NCBI GenBank assembly: GCA_963934855.1
Contig: CAWWAC010000005.1
Span: 16,801-80,800, forward strand
Direction of reading: 5' to 3'
Source of the DNA: MAG-120531 sp963934855
GTDB lineage: Bacteria > Bacteroidota > Bacteroidia > Flavobacteriales > Flavobacteriaceae
DNA: 64,000 nt
The notes under the pieces were generated by a model that made no database searches, was not told where the DNA came from, and saw only the letters and a program-made list of their open reading frames with translations. Both the position numbers and the translations under genes were made by a program. Below are positions 17,950-26,620 of the stretch, one piece after another (position 1 is the first letter of the stretch; every line of letters begins with the position of its first letter).

Positions 17950-20070
17950 CTAATAGAATAGCGCTCGGAAATCTTCAATAACAGCAGCTTCTTTTAAAGC
18001 GTTAAAACTACTAAAAAACACACTGTTTAAATTGCTGACATTTAAAGCTCCAGCGTAAGTACTGTAATTGTCTAAAGGAGTGGCATCTGTTTTGTTAGTC
18101 ACCTTCATTAAATAAACACCTGTTTCTCCTACCAATAGCGAAGACGTCCCTCCTACCTCTAAATTAAATGCTTTACCCACTACAAAAGCTTCTCTTCCTG
18201 CTCCAGGAATTGTAGGACTCTTCACGCTTAAAGCAGAAGCAGTCTCTATGCTTTGTCCTGAAGCTTGTGAAAAAGCATCAAGAGTTTTAGCGCCCTTATT
18301 TTTTATAATCCACGCTGCTTTCTTTTCCTTTCTAATAACTGGAAGTGCAGTGGCAGACGCATCGGCCACTGTCATAGTGCCAGAACGGTACCTAGAAGTG
18401 AGCTGAACTATGGCGTATCCTTTATTAATATTAAATCTCTTAATGCCACCTAAATCAGTGTCTTCATTAAAAGCCCACTGAACAACTGCACGCTGAGCAG
18501 ATAAACCTGGAAGATTTTCATCCATTGAGAGTAATTTACTGACAGTTATTATATCATAGTTAGCTTCTTTAGCAATGCTTATATACTCTTTTGGACTATT
18601 AGTAACATCCATTTCAAATTTGGTAGCTTGTGTGAATACAGTATTTATACTTTGCTCTGAAGGAGCTATATCTCTAGACAAAGTGGCTATTTGAAAAATA
18701 TCTTGTTTGTCATCTATTTTAATCACATGAAAACCAAATTCTGTTTCAACCAAACCAATAGCATTCACACTATTTGAGAATACAAAGTCATTAAATTTTG
18801 ACGTCATTTGTCCATCTTGAAAGAATCCTAAATCTCCTCCTCTAGAAGCTGTAGGGCCGTCTGAATTGTCTCTTGCCAACTCTGCAAATACAGTGTTTGA
18901 ATTCTTAGCTTTTTCTAAAAGCGCTGTGGCCTTAACTCTCGCTTCATCTTTTGTTCTAGTGACAGACGGGTTTACACGTTCTGCTCCAACAAAGCTAATT
19001 AAAACATGAGACGCTTTCACTGCACCATTAGTTTTTTTTGATACTAATTTAGATACTTTAAATGCTTCATTCTCTTTGTAGGGCCCATAAGTTTCACCTG
19101 CATTTAGAGTAACTATAGAGTCTTTAAAAGCCGTTATAATTTCATTCTTAGCTCTGTAGATAGTGTCGTAAGCTTCATCTGAGTGACGCTCTAAAAATGC
19201 AGCTAAATCTGTAGTATTTAAAAAACCAGACACCAACTCAGTGGTTCCAGTTTGTTCATTAAACTCTTCATAGTCAGACAATAAAGAAACCACAGACGCC
19301 TTTATACTTTCTTCATCTTCTTGAGAAGCTTTTTCCTCAAAATAAACCAAACGAATATCTCTTGCGGGTTCCTGCTTGAACAAGGCTGGGTTTTTACTGA
19401 TATAACTTTCAATCTCAGAGGCAGATACGGTGATTGTGGTATCTGCTACAGCAGAAAAAGGCATTCTTACATAAGAAATGTCTACTAGGTCATTGGATAA
19501 TTTATAGTCAAATTCGCCTTCTGCCAAAGTCACCCCTAGGCCCCCTTTAATTAGGTTAAAATATATTTGCTCCTTAGCAGACTGCATAATGGTAAGTTCG
19601 TCCTGAAGCCATAGTGAATACCGGTAAGGATTATTTGCCTTCCAATCTGCTAGGGCAGCAATAAAAAGTGATTCACTAAAAATACCGTTCCCGTCTTGAA
19701 ACTCTGGTTGCTGAGAATAAGTTGGATTATTTTTAATAAAATTCATGATCTGGTCTCCTTCTACAGAAATACCCAAATTTTCAATTTGTTCATTTAAAAG
19801 ACTGGTTCTCAATTCAGCATTCCAAACCTGGTTTACCAATTCAACCGTTGTGACATCTGTCCCAGAACGCTGAGCAGCTGCTTCTAATTTTTGACGAAAC
19901 CCCTCAATAGAAATTTCTTCTCCATTCACTGTTCCTATTGCTGAACCTGACGCTAAACCAGAAGCACCACTGCTGGTGAAAACTCCTGAAATAACAAAAG
20001 CAAAAAGGGCTAATCCAATGATGAGGATAAGCACGGTGGTTCGCTGTCTTATTTTCTCTAATACTGCCAT
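17950..20070 (-). CDS. PpiD/SurA-type periplasmic peptidyl-prolyl isomerase
   Basis: Membrane-anchored periplasmic foldase of 706 aa. One N-terminal membrane helix (about 16-36) follows a short cytosolic Arg-rich start (KIRQRTTV), as in PpiD. A SurA-N-like chaperone region (about 45-180) comes next. The parvulin domain begins at KASHVLISF (about 350) and includes SDGPTASRGGDLGFFQDGQM and ETEFGFHVIKID. A second, degenerate rotamase-like region makes up the C-terminus. It probably helps fold outer-membrane proteins. It lies downstream of the CBS/CorC gene with a 92-base gap and may be the last gene of the cluster. Confidence 0.9.
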   Translation of the reverse strand: MAVLEKIRQRTTVLILIIGLALFAFVISGVFTSSGASGLASGSAIGTVNGEEISIEGFRQKLEAAAQRSGTDVTTVELVNQVWNAELRTSLLNEQIENLGISVEGDQIMNFIKNNPTYSQQPEFQDGNGIFSESLFIAALADWKANNPYRYSLWLQDELTIMQSAKEQIYFNLIKGGLGVTLAEGEFDYKLSNDLVDISYVRMPFSAVADTTITVSASEIESYISKNPALFKQEPARDIRLVYFEEKASQEDEESIKASVVSLLSDYEEFNEQTGTTELVSGFLNTTDLAAFLERHSDEAYDTIYRAKNEIITAFKDSIVTLNAGETYGPYKENEAFKVSKLVSKKTNGAVKASHVLISFVGAERVNPSVTRTKDEARVKATALLEKAKNSNTVFAELARDNSDGPTASRGGDLGFFQDGQMTSKFNDFVFSNSVNAIGLVETEFGFHVIKIDDKQDIFQIATLSRDIAPSEQSINTVFTQATKFEMDVTNSPKEYISIAKEANYDIITVSKLLSMDENLPGLSAQRAVVQWAFNEDTDLGGIKRFNINKGYAIVQLTSRYRSGTMTVADASATALPVIRKEKKAAWIIKNKGAKTLDAFSQASGQSIETASALSVKSPTIPGAGREAFVVGKAFNLEVGGTSSLLVGETGVYLMKVTNKTDATPLDNYSTYAGALNVSNLNSVFFSSFNALKEAAVIEDFRALFY

Positions 20071-20124
20071 AGTCTTAATATATTTAATCAGTTGGCGAAA
20101 ATACCATTTTCTTTTTAAATCTGC

Positions 20125-20151
20125 TTGGCTTCTTTTTATTTTTTAAGCCAA
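20125..20151. repeat. Short inverted repeat in the ppiD-corC gap
   Basis: TTGGCTT (20125-20131) and AAGCCAA (20145-20151) form a 7-bp stem around a 13-base A/T-rich loop. No T-run follows on the - strand, so it is a weak terminator candidate, perhaps a transcript-end or mRNA-stability hairpin between the two genes. Confidence 0.3.
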
Positions 20152-20162
20152 ATCAATAAAGC

Positions 20163-21452
20163 TTATTCCTTTTCCAATACTTCTAGTGATACCATATCTA
20201 TCTTATTTCCTGAAACTTCTAGAATTGTAAAACAAAAGTCTCCTATAATAATACTTTCATTTAGAGTTGGGATTTGACCTGTTACATGAACAATTAAACC
20301 TCCTAATGTACCGTATTCGTCTCTTTCTGGTAAATTTAGGTGGTAGGTTTCATTGAGATAATCTACCTCTAGTCTGGCAGAAAATTTATAGGTTCTTAAT
20401 CCTATTACCTCTTCCGTATGGTCTGTAGAATCGTGCTCATCTTCAATTTCTCCAAATAATTCCTCTATAATATCTTCTATAGTCACCATCCCTGAGGTTC
20501 CCCCGTATTCATCTAACACTATGGCAATACTTTTCCTTTTTTTAATTAATAAATCTAAAATATCATTAATGAGCATGGTCTCTGGAACATACTCTATAGG
20601 CAAAAGCATACTTTTAATAGTTTTGGGCTTCTTAAATAATTCATAGGAATGCACATAACCAATAATATTATCTATAGTGTCCTGATAAACCAATAGTTTA
20701 GAAAAACCTGTCTCTGTGAAGATTTTGACCAAACTTTTAGGGGTGTCGTGAAAATCTACAGCAGACAAATCCGTCCTTGGGACCATTACTTCCCGAGCTT
20801 TAACCGCTGAAAATTCTAAGGCATTTTGGAAAATTTGAATTTCAGAGTCTACCTCATCTTCCAAAGCTACTGCCTCCATTTGCTCATTTATATAATCACC
20901 TATCTCTAGTTTACTAAAAGCCATAGGTGCTGCATCTCCATCTGTTTTAAAAAACACTTTTAAAATAAGGTCTGAAATAAAAATAACAAACTCAGAAACC
21001 CATGAAAAAATAAAGTAAAAGACATAGGCAGGGAGTGCAAGGGCTTTAATTAGTGTATTGGCATAAATCTGAAACAACACTTTAGGTAAAAATTCTGCAG
21101 TGAGTAAAATAACCAACGTAGAAATTACTGTTTGTGATAGTAAACTAAAATCTATAAGCACCACATTTACTAGAGGATAAGCATTTACAGACCAGTCCTG
21201 GAAGAGAGATAAAAGCAAATCGCCCATAAAAAACCCGTATACTACTAAAGCTACATTATTACCAATAAGCATGGTGGCAATAAACTTAGAGGGGCTTTTG
21301 GTTAACTTTACAAGTACCTTAGAAAGAAAACCTCCTTGCTTTTTTTCTATCTCAATATGAATTTTATTGGCAGATATAAAGGCAATTTCCATACCTGAAA
21401 AAAAAGCAGAAAAGAGTAAAGAAGCAACAATAATAAAGGAATCTACTCCCAC
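20163..21452 (-). CDS. CNNM/CorC-type membrane protein with CBS pair (so-called hemolysin family)
   Basis: A 429-aa inner-membrane protein: DUF21/CNNM membrane domain (about 1-180, with four hydrophobic segments), tandem CBS domains (about 205-330, including VPRTDLSAVD and DEYGGTSGMVTIEDIIEE) and a C-terminal CorC_HlyC domain (about 345-425, with DEYGTLGGLIVH). The family is linked to Mg/Co efflux and ion homeostasis; the hemolysin name is historical. GldE of gliding motility belongs to the same family, but no gld neighbours are seen here. Its start codon shares one base with the stop of the small gene upstream. Confidence 0.88.
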   Translation of the reverse strand: MGVDSFIIVASLLFSAFFSGMEIAFISANKIHIEIEKKQGGFLSKVLVKLTKSPSKFIATMLIGNNVALVVYGFFMGDLLLSLFQDWSVNAYPLVNVVLIDFSLLSQTVISTLVILLTAEFLPKVLFQIYANTLIKALALPAYVFYFIFSWVSEFVIFISDLILKVFFKTDGDAAPMAFSKLEIGDYINEQMEAVALEDEVDSEIQIFQNALEFSAVKAREVMVPRTDLSAVDFHDTPKSLVKIFTETGFSKLLVYQDTIDNIIGYVHSYELFKKPKTIKSMLLPIEYVPETMLINDILDLLIKKRKSIAIVLDEYGGTSGMVTIEDIIEELFGEIEDEHDSTDHTEEVIGLRTYKFSARLEVDYLNETYHLNLPERDEYGTLGGLIVHVTGQIPTLNESIIIGDFCFTILEVSGNKIDMVSLEVLEKE

Positions 21453-21655
21453 TATTTCTTGTTTTCTTGTTGACGCTTTTCAAATTTTAATCTGTAGTTT
21501 CTTCTAAATAGGAACATACCAACGGAAATAAGCGCAAAAATAATAAATAAGCCCATATTCTCATCTGACTGCCCCCATATGCTCACAATCTTAAAAAGAG
21601 ACATAATGGCTACTATTAAGTACAGGTATTCTGTGTATTTTAAAATTCTAATCAT
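21452..21655 (-). CDS. Small two-helix membrane protein
   Basis: A 67-aa protein of unknown function with two predicted membrane segments (about 8-24 and 33-48) and a basic C-terminal tail (RRNYRLKFEKRQQENKK). It overlaps lptC by 8 bases upstream and corC by 1 base downstream, which supports it being a real translated gene in the operon. No motif suggests an activity. Confidence 0.72.
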   Translation of the reverse strand: MIRILKYTEYLYLIVAIMSLFKIVSIWGQSDENMGLFIIFALISVGMFLFRRNYRLKFEKRQQENKK

Positions 21656-22316
21656 TGGTTTCTGGATCTTTTTCTGTTTGTGATTCTATTTCTGATTCTT
21701 TAATAGTCATATACCCAAAAGTTTTGTGGGCATTTAAAAAACTAAAATCTCTATTAAAATCCATCCCTTTCCCATCCATAACCGTCTGATTATCTGGATT
21801 GATGTAGGTGAATTTTTCAGAAGTAAAAATCCACTCTGAGCTTTTGTCATAAAACAACTGTGGGGTTCTTACTTTTTTTCCGTCGTGGGTTAAAATCACC
21901 ACATTACCACTCAAATCTATCACATTTGTAGCAGAATAAATAATTCCGTAATCAGATTTTATAATACTCTTGTTATTTTGGGCGTCAAAAACTTCCAATA
22001 CCAGACCATCTGGGAAGGTTCTATAGGGAAAATCTAAGTGTTGAAAATCCTCGCTCTTAGAACTCCTTAAAATAGCCACCAACCTCGCATCTTTTTTTAG
22101 GGCAGCTCCCAAGGCAACTTCTATTGAAATTTCTGATATATCATCAGTCTCTGTGTAATACAAGGTAAAGTTCTCAGCAATTCCTTGTGGAGAGACAATT
22201 TGGGCTAATGGATCTAATACAGGCTTATTGCTATCGTTACAACTTAAAAAAAGTACTGCCACTACCCAGGTAACGGCAATACTTTTTAAATACATCTGTA
22301 TGTGATTATGTTTCAT
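21648..22316 (-). CDS. lptC: LPS export ABC transporter periplasmic protein LptC
   Basis: Bitopic or lipid-anchored periplasmic component of the Lpt bridge that moves lipopolysaccharide to the outer membrane. The 222-aa protein starts with a hydrophobic segment ending FLSC (C26), a lipobox in this phylum, followed by the beta-jellyroll repeats of the LptC/OstA type (segments KSDYGIIYSATNVIDLSGNV and TFTSEKF-like, with DGKGMDFNRDF near the end). It directly abuts the TPR gene upstream and overlaps the small membrane protein downstream. Confidence 0.85.
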   Translation of the reverse strand: MKHNHIQMYLKSIAVTWVVAVLFLSCNDSNKPVLDPLAQIVSPQGIAENFTLYYTETDDISEISIEVALGAALKKDARLVAILRSSKSEDFQHLDFPYRTFPDGLVLEVFDAQNNKSIIKSDYGIIYSATNVIDLSGNVVILTHDGKKVRTPQLFYDKSSEWIFTSEKFTYINPDNQTVMDGKGMDFNRDFSFLNAHKTFGYMTIKESEIESQTEKDPETND

Positions 22317-23690
22317 TTAAAGATTTGGCACAGAAATACTACCACCTAACCAGCAGTTAAACGTAACAGTCTTCCCTGCTAATCCAGAAGAAAATATATC
22401 TGTTTTAGAAGGAGCAAGTGCCATATAACGCTCAATCATTTGGTTGGCTCTGGTTCTGAGAGAAAGATCTACGCGAGCTGCTTTTTTAGCCTCTTCTGCA
22501 GCTTTCCAATACACAGCTCTTTTTTCAAAAGAGGTAGCGCCACATTCGTTTGCAGAATCTGCGTATAAACCAGCAATTAACAAATGGGCTCGCCCAAGTG
22601 CGGCATTGCTATCCAATGCTTTTAGAGCATAACTTCTAGCCAAGCTCTTATTGTTTGCTTTTTTATATATAGTGGCAATTTTGTATAAGATATTTCCTCT
22701 CTTTTTAGCGTCTGTTTCTAAACTCACTGCCTTGTTAAAATCTGCTATAGCTCCTTGGCTATTTCTGGCATCATTTTTTAAAAGTCCTAAGTAAAAATAA
22801 GTATCTGAAGTGGGGTCTAAAGCATTTTGTGCCTCAACTAATTTTACAAATAATGGCTCTGAAGTACACTCTTTGTTGTACATCCTACTTACTGCAGACT
22901 TTACCCATTTAATATCAGATTTCTTTTCTTCAAAACTCTTCTGATATAGTGGTATTAAATTTTCACAGTTGGCCAAGCCTCCTAATTTACTGTCTATGCT
23001 TTCCATGATTTTCACAAAAGTCTCAGACTTACTCTCTGCAATGGAAAGCTGTCTTTTGTCTCTAGAAGACAAAGTTCCATTATCTTCATTAGCCTGTAGC
23101 TCAGTTACCATATCATTTAAGACCTCTATCTCTGCTTCAATTTTAGCTCCTACTAAATCATAGGTATTAAAAACTGCGTCTAGATCTTTCACCCCAGAGG
23201 TATTCAAATCTACTAAATAGGAGAAATATACATACAGCGCTTTAGAGTTAGTAAAATGATCTCTATCTTCATTAAAAGCCCTATCTAACATATTAAAAAT
23301 TTCTTCAGTAGAAGACATTTTTACATCGTTCTTTAACAAAGCTTGATCTATTAAGACTTCTGCAAGATGCTCTCTAGAAGGAAAAAATTCTCCATATTTC
23401 TGATAAAGCGAAAGCAATTCATTAACGAATGCAGTTTTCTCTTCACCTGTAGATTTTTCTATTTTATCTTTTAAAATACGTTCACCATAAACAAAATTGG
23501 CAGGATTTAAACCTGGACAGACTTCATATACCATTTTCCATGGTGCATATGCAGAGTCAAAGTTTTGCACTTTTACAAATTCTGAGTAGATAGATAAATT
23601 AGTAGCACACTCTTGGTCTTGTGCCTGAGCATTTAACATATTTACTACACCAAATAGGGCGATGGCTAGCATTTGGAAATTCTTTTTCAT
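22317..23690 (-). CDS. Secreted tetratricopeptide-repeat protein
   Basis: A 457-aa exported protein with a signal peptide (about 1-23, ending NAQAQ). The body is almost all helical; TPR-like units are clear in the C-terminal half (about 295-400, for example DTYFYLGLLKNDARNSQGAIADF and the KATSLE-like helices). It has several Cys (for example near 28 and 59) that could form disulfides in the periplasm. Function unknown; its place between an outer-membrane protein gene and lptC suggests an envelope assembly role. Confidence 0.75.
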   Translation of the reverse strand: MKKNFQMLAIALFGVVNMLNAQAQDQECATNLSIYSEFVKVQNFDSAYAPWKMVYEVCPGLNPANFVYGERILKDKIEKSTGEEKTAFVNELLSLYQKYGEFFPSREHLAEVLIDQALLKNDVKMSSTEEIFNMLDRAFNEDRDHFTNSKALYVYFSYLVDLNTSGVKDLDAVFNTYDLVGAKIEAEIEVLNDMVTELQANEDNGTLSSRDKRQLSIAESKSETFVKIMESIDSKLGGLANCENLIPLYQKSFEEKKSDIKWVKSAVSRMYNKECTSEPLFVKLVEAQNALDPTSDTYFYLGLLKNDARNSQGAIADFNKAVSLETDAKKRGNILYKIATIYKKANNKSLARSYALKALDSNAALGRAHLLIAGLYADSANECGATSFEKRAVYWKAAEEAKKAARVDLSLRTRANQMIERYMALAPSKTDIFSSGLAGKTVTFNCWLGGSISVPNL

Positions 23691-23731
23691 GTTCTTTTGA
23701 GTTTATTTTAAAAATAAAAGCCTAAAACTAA

Positions 23732-24997
23732 TTAATTTATTTTTCTTTTCATGAACCATCTGTCATTTAATGACAGTCCAATACGCAAACTTAAATAGTT
23801 TTCCTTAATGAGGCCCTTCTTTACAGTACCCAAACTACCTAGTTCTAATCCGATGTTCACATTGGAAAAAGTACCTCCCATTGGCAAACCAATACCAAAG
23901 TTTGTGCCAAAGTCTTTAATAGCTTGGTTATTCACTTCCATTCCGGTATTCACTAATCTAAATCCAAACCTGTAAGTGGCTCTTTTTAAAAAGGAAGCAA
24001 AAGGAGTGTAATCTGGTACTAAATACCCTCCCAACCTCAAGGTAGTTGCGTCTCTGTAAATCACATTGGCTTGTTTTAAGAAAGAACTTTCAAAATCACC
24101 CATAGCCTGAAGGCTGTAAGAGGCTCCAAGTAACCATTTTTTATCTTCGCCCACGCCAAAACCCAAAGTGGTTTTAGAAGGCATTTTAACAATTGTGTTT
24201 TTAAGGTTTAAAGACTCTAAGTCTAAAAAATTTGTTTCAATATCGTTGCCATTCACTAAAGAAAGTGAGCCTATTTGCTGCGTATTCTCTGAGTTTAAAT
24301 TTAGCACTGTGGTGTGAACTATCGATGTAAAAAGCATTAGCTTATCTGATATTTTTGGCGTGTAATTTGCTGCAAACTGAAAATTAAATCCCTTCATTCT
24401 AGAGCTTCTCCTGTCTGTAGTGCCAAAAAGCACATCAGAAACAGACTGAACCCTTTGCTTATTTACAGTTCCAAAATTTGCAAAAACAGAGGCTCCTATA
24501 TTTAAACTTTTAGTAGGAAGTGCCCCTATAGAAAAATAGACCTTACTCAAGCCCCCATCTCCAGAAAAAACGTTTGAAATAGTCTCTCCTGAACTATTTT
24601 CTGTAGTAGCATTTAATGTGTAGCCCAAATTAGTCACAGGAGTAACCCCAAAACCAATTCCAACATTCTTAGCTACGGGCATAGCTACGGACAAATAATC
24701 TATAGCAGTAATAGCCGTGTTTTTATCTTGGGTACTGGAAGACAAATTCATTCTCCTATGTGACAGTCCAAGGGCGTAAGTAGTGAGTTTTAAAAGCCCA
24801 TAAGATCCAGGATTCTGTAAATTAATATGAATGCTATCTCCGTAAATACTAAGGCCACCCATGGCATTATTTTCTGCTGAATTTGATTCATGAAAGCTGC
24901 CTAAACCAAAGTAAGAATATGGAGAAACAGTGCCGTCTTGGGCATTCATTTGAAAAAAGGAACATAAAATGAAGGCAAGAAATATCTTTCTAAGCAT
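23732..24997 (-). CDS. Outer-membrane beta-barrel protein of unknown function
   Basis: A 421-aa protein with a signal peptide (about 1-19, ending QMNAQ) and alternating hydrophobic strands rich in Gly, Ser, Thr and aromatics, as in FadL/PorV-like barrels. An N-terminal GLGSFHESNSAENNAMGGL segment followed by NLQNPGSYG resembles the plug region of these barrels. It begins directly after the coaX stop, so it is cotranscribed. The substrate cannot be told from sequence. Confidence 0.72.
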   Translation of the reverse strand: MLRKIFLAFILCSFFQMNAQDGTVSPYSYFGLGSFHESNSAENNAMGGLSIYGDSIHINLQNPGSYGLLKLTTYALGLSHRRMNLSSSTQDKNTAITAIDYLSVAMPVAKNVGIGFGVTPVTNLGYTLNATTENSSGETISNVFSGDGGLSKVYFSIGALPTKSLNIGASVFANFGTVNKQRVQSVSDVLFGTTDRRSSRMKGFNFQFAANYTPKISDKLMLFTSIVHTTVLNLNSENTQQIGSLSLVNGNDIETNFLDLESLNLKNTIVKMPSKTTLGFGVGEDKKWLLGASYSLQAMGDFESSFLKQANVIYRDATTLRLGGYLVPDYTPFASFLKRATYRFGFRLVNTGMEVNNQAIKDFGTNFGIGLPMGGTFSNVNIGLELGSLGTVKKGLIKENYLSLRIGLSLNDRWFMKRKIN

Positions 24998-25726
24998 TTA
25001 AGAGTTGTTGTAATCTAGCAATTGGCGCAAACCATCTACTAAAAAATTATAATTGGCAAATATGGTATTTTTTAACCGTTTAGACAAGAATTGGGTGTCC
25101 CCTCCTGTTAAAATAATTGTTAAATCTTCATATTGAACGTTTAAGGAATTACACCAGCCATCAATTTCATAGACTAGTCCATTTACAGCTCCAGCCAATA
25201 AGCTATTATGAGTGTTATTCCCTAAAGCCACAAAGCTGTCGTCGGCCATAATTAAAGGCAGTTTGTTTGTGTACTCATTCATAGCTTTAAAACGCATTTG
25301 GAGCCCAGGAGAAATAGCTCCTCCTATATACTGGCCCTTGGCCGATACAAAATCATATGTCACACAGCTGCCCGCATCTATAATTAAGCAATTCTTATCT
25401 GGATATTCAAAAACAGCTGCAGCAAGCAAGCCAATTCTGTCCGCTCCCAGGGTCTCTGGAGTTTCGTAACTGTTCTCAAAAGGGAGTTTCATTTGGGCAC
25501 TCACTTCTAAAAGAAAGGTGTTTTTTCTTAAAAAAGGAGCAACTTTAGGGTCAACTGCGCCTACAGCACACAAAATGCAGCGCTCAATTTCATGGTGTTT
25601 TAAAAATAATCCCTCTAGCTTTTTAAGCAGCTCAGTAGCTGGTGTTTGATCTCTAAACACCACATCCTGACCTTTATAAAGGACCATTTTCCCAAAACTA
25701 TTTCCTACATCTAAAACAAGATTCAT
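24998..25726 (-). CDS. coaX: Type III pantothenate kinase
   Basis: Phosphorylates pantothenate in the first step of coenzyme A synthesis; the type III enzyme belongs to the ASKHA fold and is not feedback-inhibited. Marks: LVLDVGNSFGKMVLY at the start (phosphate loop with Asp), ETLGADRIGLLAAA, LIIDAGSCVTYDF and YIGGAISPGLQMRF. The start is placed at the ATG at 25724-25726. An upstream extension would add 33 Phe/Lys-rich residues translated from an AT-rich spacer that also holds the tRNA promoter. Length is then 242 aa, normal for CoaX. Confidence 0.93.
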   Translation of the reverse strand: MNLVLDVGNSFGKMVLYKGQDVVFRDQTPATELLKKLEGLFLKHHEIERCILCAVGAVDPKVAPFLRKNTFLLEVSAQMKLPFENSYETPETLGADRIGLLAAAVFEYPDKNCLIIDAGSCVTYDFVSAKGQYIGGAISPGLQMRFKAMNEYTNKLPLIMADDSFVALGNNTHNSLLAGAVNGLVYEIDGWCNSLNVQYEDLTIILTGGDTQFLSKRLKNTIFANYNFLVDGLRQLLDYNNS

Positions 25727-25778
25727 ATTACAAAGATGGAAAAACAAAAAAAACAATTGCCTTTTTTTCTCTTTTTGT

Positions 25779-25808
25779 TTGTATATAATGAAGAAGAATA
25801 TATATTTG
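25779..25808 (+). promoter_or_regulatory. Promoter of the tRNA-Phe gene
   Basis: A TTG element (25779-25781, within TTTG) is followed after 19 bases by TATATTTG (25801-25808). This is a full match to the Bacteroidota TTG-N(17-23)-TAnnTTTG promoter. The tRNA begins 17 bases further on. Confidence 0.8.
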
Positions 25809-25825
25809 CAACCGCTTAATGTCAT

Positions 25826-25898
25826 GGTGCCTTAGCTCAGTTGGTAGAGCAATGGACTGAAAATCCATGTGTCCCTGGTTCGATTCCTGGAGGCACCA
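25826..25898 (+). tRNA. tRNA-Phe (GAA)
   Basis: 73 bases that fold as a standard tRNA. The acceptor stem is GGTGCCT with AGGCACC, discriminator A. The anticodon stem ATGGA/TCCAT (25852-25856, 25864-25868) closes the loop CTGAAAA with anticodon GAA at 25859-25861. The T loop GGTTCGATTCC is present. CCA is not encoded and must be added after transcription. Confidence 0.97.
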
Positions 25899-25910
25899 CT
25901 TAAAGCACAA

Positions 25911-25938
25911 AAACCCACTCATAAGAGTGGGTTTTTTT
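25911..25938. terminator. Terminator after tRNA-Phe, shared with the lrp gene
   Basis: AAACCCACTC and GAGTGGGTTT pair over 10 bp around an ATAA loop, followed by a T-run (to 25938). A-rich sequence on the other side lets it act on the converging regulator gene as well. Confidence 0.92.
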
Positions 25939-25959
25939 ATGCCCTAAAGCGAAAAAGCG

Positions 25960-26448
25960 CTATGGCCTTATAGCATCCAAATTAATTTTTGTAGCGTTTT
26001 TAGACTCTGACAAAGCAATATGACTTTGAACATGCCCCAGGTTTGATATTAAAGAGAGCTTGGTCAAAATAAAATTCTCATAAGACTCAATATCCTTAAC
26101 CAGCACTTTAAGTAAAAAATCAAAGTTACCTGTAATCCTATAGCACTCCATTACTTCTGGAAACTCTTTCACGTCATTAGCAAATTTCTCTATATAACTT
26201 CTTGAGTGTTCTTTTAGAGTTAAATGAATAAACACCGTTTGCTTAAGACCCATTTTACGATCATTTAATAGGGCCACATATTTTTTAATATAACCTTCCT
26301 TTTCTAATTTTTTAATTCTTTCAAAAATAGGTGTGGTAGATAGGTTTAAAATTTCTGATATTTTTTTAATGGTCAAGCGTCCATCTTCTTGTAAAAGATT
26401 TAAAATTTTAAGATCTGTAGTGTCTAATCTATTGTTCATATTTGGCAC
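25960..26448 (-). CDS. Lrp/AsnC-family transcriptional regulator
   Basis: A 162-aa leucine-responsive-type regulator. It has an N-terminal winged helix-turn-helix (about 8-60; DLKILNLLQEDGRLTIKKIS and STTPIFERIKKLEKEGYI) and a C-terminal RAM/AsnC effector domain (about 70-150; ECYRITGNFDFLLKV). It is divergent from the aromatic amino acid degradation operon across a 172-base gap with repeated AT-rich elements, so it probably controls that operon in response to an amino acid such as phenylalanine, tyrosine or leucine. This is an inference from position. An alternative start is Met4. Confidence 0.92.
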   Translation of the reverse strand: MPNMNNRLDTTDLKILNLLQEDGRLTIKKISEILNLSTTPIFERIKKLEKEGYIKKYVALLNDRKMGLKQTVFIHLTLKEHSRSYIEKFANDVKEFPEVMECYRITGNFDFLLKVLVKDIESYENFILTKLSLISNLGHVQSHIALSESKNATKINLDAIRP

Positions 26449-26482
26449 TTAATATTTTTATTTATGCAAGCAGCATTTATAA

Positions 26483-26534
26483 AAATAGAAAAATATTCTA
26501 TTTATATATCATTAAACACTAAAATATTCTATTT
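26483..26534. promoter_or_regulatory. Phased repeats, candidate Lrp operator
   Basis: The 14-base sequence AAAATATTCTATTT occurs at 26490-26503 and 26521-26534, spaced 31 bases (about three helical turns), so both copies face the same side of the DNA. The first copy is also the right half of a perfect inverted repeat, AAATAGAA-N5-TTCTATTT (26483-26503). This layout in the gap between a divergent Lrp gene and its likely target fits an Lrp-family binding region. Confidence 0.6.
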
Positions 26535-26620
26535 CTACAAATAAAAAGCAGTGTAATACTATTTGCATGATCTTGAAAATTAACTTTAATACCATAAATT
26601 AAAATTTATCTTATTTATTT

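Noticed and set aside
20163..21452. Hemolysin toxin or gliding protein GldE
   Set aside because: The domain order is CNNM-CBS-CorC, an ion-homeostasis family, and no gld genes are nearby.
25727..25825. N-terminal extension of the pantothenate kinase by 33 residues
   Set aside because: The added residues are Phe/Lys-rich translation of an AT-rich spacer and overlap the tRNA promoter; CoaX proteins begin at the phosphate-loop strand.
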